From Polytrichum commune (lineage: Eukaryota; Streptophyta; Polytrichopsida; Polytrichales; Polytrichaceae), in NCBI GenBank assembly GCA_950295325.1, contig OX485803.1, forward strand, positions 52,033,554 to 52,097,553: 64,000 nt of DNA, written 5' to 3'. Shown one piece after another: positions 62,201 through 64,000 of the stretch; within the stretch, counting starts at the first letter, position 1, and each line of letters begins with the position of its first letter. The notes below the pieces were generated by a model, which was not told the origin of the DNA, ran no database searches, and worked only from the letters and a program-made list of their open reading frames with translations. Made by a program: the position numbers and the translations under genes.

Positions 62201-63962
62201 TACTTCTTCGAGGTGGAGACAGCCTGCGAGCACCCATAATTCACACAGATATTCCACCAGGTTGCCTTGCAATTCGAGGTGCTGCAATGCGTACCTGAAT
62301 GAAATGTAATGAAGTGAAATTGATCATAAAGTCTGGGACTCCAAAAGGCTTATGGGACTTAAAGTACATCAAGATGGTGTCAAAAAGGTTATTTCACTAG
62401 AGTAGCGGAATGCAGAAGCCTCCGTGACATAGAGGCTAATATCAACTTGATGTTCCAATTAGAAGAAAGGCTTAAGACTCCCTAGTACTACGTTCTCAAA
62501 TACTGAAAGGAACTTATCTCCAATGGAGTCAACAAATTATTGAATCAAGTCATCAAATCCATCCCTTACTGCAATTTAGTTGCATGATGATGTCATATAA
62601 AATTTCCCCTCTGGAAGTTAAGTAGATCACCACATCCAGCTGACAAAAGATCAAAAGCAATCAAGTCAGCTAATACAAGTGCCAAGTGTAGCAAACCTCA
62701 TCGCAGGAGGCGATGGCAATCACGAGGAAGATTTTATGAAATGTATTGGAACTAAATGGGGTCACATAAATTCCCTCAGAGGCAAAGTAGTTGCACTCAA
62801 ATCGACACACAATTTTACATGTGATTTTGGAGGTTTTAGAGTCTCCACAGGACACAAAATATTATGTGTTTCCACCGACAGCTTGTTGCAGAGGAGAAAC
62901 GGGTCCAATAAGCCTTGAATCTCGATCTACCATAGCTGATTGATGATGAATGAGGGAGTCATGAAAGTCAAAGAAATGAAATAAATGAGCTGCGCTCTCA
63001 CACTAGCCCGTGCTGCCTCCTTTTTACAATGTGCAAACATTTTAGTCAAACCCAGCTGGCTATTACCATCAATTCAGTTGTTGAGTAAACATTGTAAGGA
63101 GGAAAATTACCAAATAAAAAAATAAAAAATATTGTTCAAAACACACTGCAGACGGAAAAAAAAGACGGAGGAGACGGAAAAAGCCTTCATCTATGATGAG
63201 GTTTTGGACCATTTTGACAGGATATGGAGAGCCAATAATCTTCTCTAAGTTACTGATGTTCAAACTCTTAACATTTTTTGGAACATCCACACGCTACTGT
63301 TGACTCAGTTGATCATGCTTAGGTTTCTCTTTTATTTTTGTGGTGTGAGATGGTTCCACCATGTGCACCCCAGAGAGTATCCCGGGTCTCTGTTTTAGGT
63401 CCCAATGGCCTTGTCTGGTATTTTGGCAATGAAATAAATTGTTTCCTTTGTCTCAACACAAAAACTGTAAAATATCAAAAAAAATCCCAAGGATATAAAT
63501 TAACACACATATAGTCACGAAAGTGATGAGTAATCATGACAGATGAGCACACTGATTGAAGCACCAGATAAAAATATATCCTAATTAGAAATAGAGGACT
63601 AGGTACTCACTGGGGTCCGTGGACAGCCGACAATCCACCAAGCAGGGCAATCCGGTTGTGGGAAAGGATGAGATGTTGGAGAGCCACCAACCCATGCAAG
63701 CCAGTGATTTCCCGGATCTTGTTACTCGCAAGATTGAGGACCCGGAGGTTTTTGAGGTGAGAAATACCCTCCATTCGTGCAATGTTGTTGGACGACAGGT
63801 TGAGTGTCACAAGAAGGCTCAACACCTCCAAGCCCTCGATACGTTTGATCTGGTTGTCATGCAAATTCAGCGTCTGGAGGTTGACAAATTTGGAGAGACC
63901 CACGATCGCATTCGGGGACTGTAGAGAAGCTCCAAGCGCATATATCTCCTTGATCTCATGAT
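45310..63962 (-). CDS. LRRCC1: LRRCC1/VFL1-like centriole/basal-body protein, 18 exons, 5' end outside window
   Basis: Exons in transcript order: 63962-63611, 62294-61154, 59946-59857, 59477-59187, 58495-58313, 58041-57919, 57233-57127, 55609-55452, 54681-54584, 53772-53719, 53137-53081, 51974-51723, 51064-50912, 49741-49590, 47326-47218, 46904-46830, 45934-45791, 45360-45310 (TAG). Every junction keeps frame, giving about 1,196 codons (human LRRCC1 is about 1,030). Order: SDS22-type LRRs, an LRR cap with NPVC and LRSLD, a proline-rich linker, then coiled coil to the end. The LRR-cap-coiled-coil layout and the cap match LRRCC1 and Chlamydomonas VFL1, which sit in the centriole or basal body and are needed for correct flagella. 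In a plant it would act in basal bodies of motile sperm (inference). Introns hold MITEs. The intron after 50912 appears to start with GC. The donor of the 61154 exon could instead be at 61199. At least one upstream exon is missing. Confidence 0.8.
47187..47213. repeat. (CA)n microsatellite next to a splice donor
   Basis: Lies 4 bases inside the intron after the exon ending at 47218; on the coding strand the intron begins GTAGGTGTGTG and continues as TG repeats. Confidence 0.95.
49858..50011. mobile_element. Foldback MITE, family C, in an LRRCC1-like intron
   Basis: Begins CGTAACATTACTCAGCGATG and ends TGAGTAGTGTTATG. Inner arms CCTTTGGAACATAACATGCG and CTGTTGTATTCCAAGGG pair. Core AATCTAAGTCTCTTTGCACA is shared with 37279-37416. 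Confidence 0.8.
51107..51326. mobile_element. MITE family B copy in an LRRCC1-like intron
   Basis: 220 bp between the exons at 51723-51974 and 50912-51064. Begins CACTAAATATGGGTATTCAG and ends with the inverted CTAAATACAATATTTAGTG. Interior GTCCAAACAACCAGTG matches the family. Confidence 0.82.
56240..56485. repeat. Foldback-like repeat in an LRRCC1-like intron
   Basis: Contains the inverted pair GTGTTGAGAGTTGGGTC / GACCCAACTCTCAACGC around 56260-56310, then words resembling MITE family A (CATGTAGGCATCCGTGTCATG, TGTGTGAAGTGG). Likely a diverged transposon; limits uncertain. Confidence 0.5.
60339..60559. mobile_element. MITE family B copy in an LRRCC1-like intron
   Basis: Left CATATGATATTTAGTGTCAC, right GTGACAATAAATATCATATTC, about 25 bp of inverted repeat. 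Interior GTTGTTTGGACATTATAGAA. Lies between two halves of a local duplication (60180-60338 and 60755-60900). Confidence 0.85.
61154..62294 (-). other. Exon with last LRR, LRR cap and long proline-rich linker
   Basis: A single 1,141-nt exon (380 codons). It begins with the final LRR and a C-terminal LRR cap (GYTNPVCE..., then LRSLDGNN). It continues into about 300 residues of low-complexity, Pro-, His-, Gln-, Asn- and Ser-rich sequence, with a basic patch (KKRSHHPH, KPRWKSPSKERP) and a short amphipathic segment (EARLGRLEVRVLDLVGQL). The acceptor is TTCATTCAG and the donor ...TTTAT|GTGAGT, with ACCG|GTAGGC as alternative. Animal LRRCC1 proteins, as far as I know, have no comparable linker, so this looks lineage-specific. 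Confidence 0.75.
63611..63962 (-). other. LRR exon of the LRRCC1-like gene
   Basis: Encodes about five 22-residue SDS22-like leucine-rich repeats, for example LQTLNLHDNQIKRIEGL, LVTLNLSSNNIARMEGI, LRVLNLASNKIREITGL and LQHLILSHNRIALLGGL, ending in AVHGPQ. The acceptor is the AG at 63964-63963 (TATATGTCCAG on the - strand) and the exon enters in phase 1. The donor is CCCA|GTGAGT, leaving phase 2. The next exon completes the Gln codon and continues YALQHLELQGN, another LRR. This is the leftmost recoverable part of the protein; the start codon is not in the window. Confidence 0.85.
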
Positions 63963-64000
63963 CTGGACATATACAATCACAGTTAAAGGGTGACAATGTA

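Noticed and set aside
1-64000. tRNA, rRNA or organelle-derived genes
   Set aside because: No T-arm consensus with a matching cloverleaf and no ribosomal core motifs were found by eye on either strand.

Overview
The window looks like nuclear DNA of a land plant, most likely one with flagellated sperm (fern, lycophyte or bryophyte). Two genes support this. One encodes a plant-specific NAC transcription factor of the VND/NST/SMB type. The other encodes a leucine-rich-repeat plus coiled-coil protein of the LRRCC1/VFL1 centriole family, which is expected only in plants that still build basal bodies. The species cannot be named from the sequence.

Positions 1 to about 39,800 hold no host gene I can support. 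This is old, AT-rich, transposon-derived DNA: a 1,583-bp hAT element with perfect termini and an 8-bp target duplication but a wrecked transposase (12,772-14,354), a second hAT C-terminal relic (29,594-29,917), Harbinger-like MITEs (one inserted into another copy of itself at 27,816-28,807), a Mutator-like foldback element with a 9-bp target duplication (3,559-3,914), a Stowaway element (38,801-39,213), long hairpins, and several minisatellites.

Positions 39,800-44,900 hold the NAC gene on the + strand: three coding exons (391 residues), an upstream region with a degenerate roughly 400-bp tandem duplication, and a minisatellite filling most of intron 2. Positions 45,310-63,962 hold the LRRCC1/VFL1-like gene on the - strand. 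It has 18 exons reconstructed here by splice sites and phase, about 1,196 codons, and its 5' end lies beyond the right edge. The two genes are convergent, with stop codons 897 bp apart.

The genes have unrelated expected roles (transcription of cell-wall or cell-differentiation programmes; basal-body construction in sperm), and nothing suggests a shared pathway. The most notable signals are the centriolar gene in a plant, its large plant-specific proline-rich exon, and a MITE family present in six copies, two of them inside introns of that gene.
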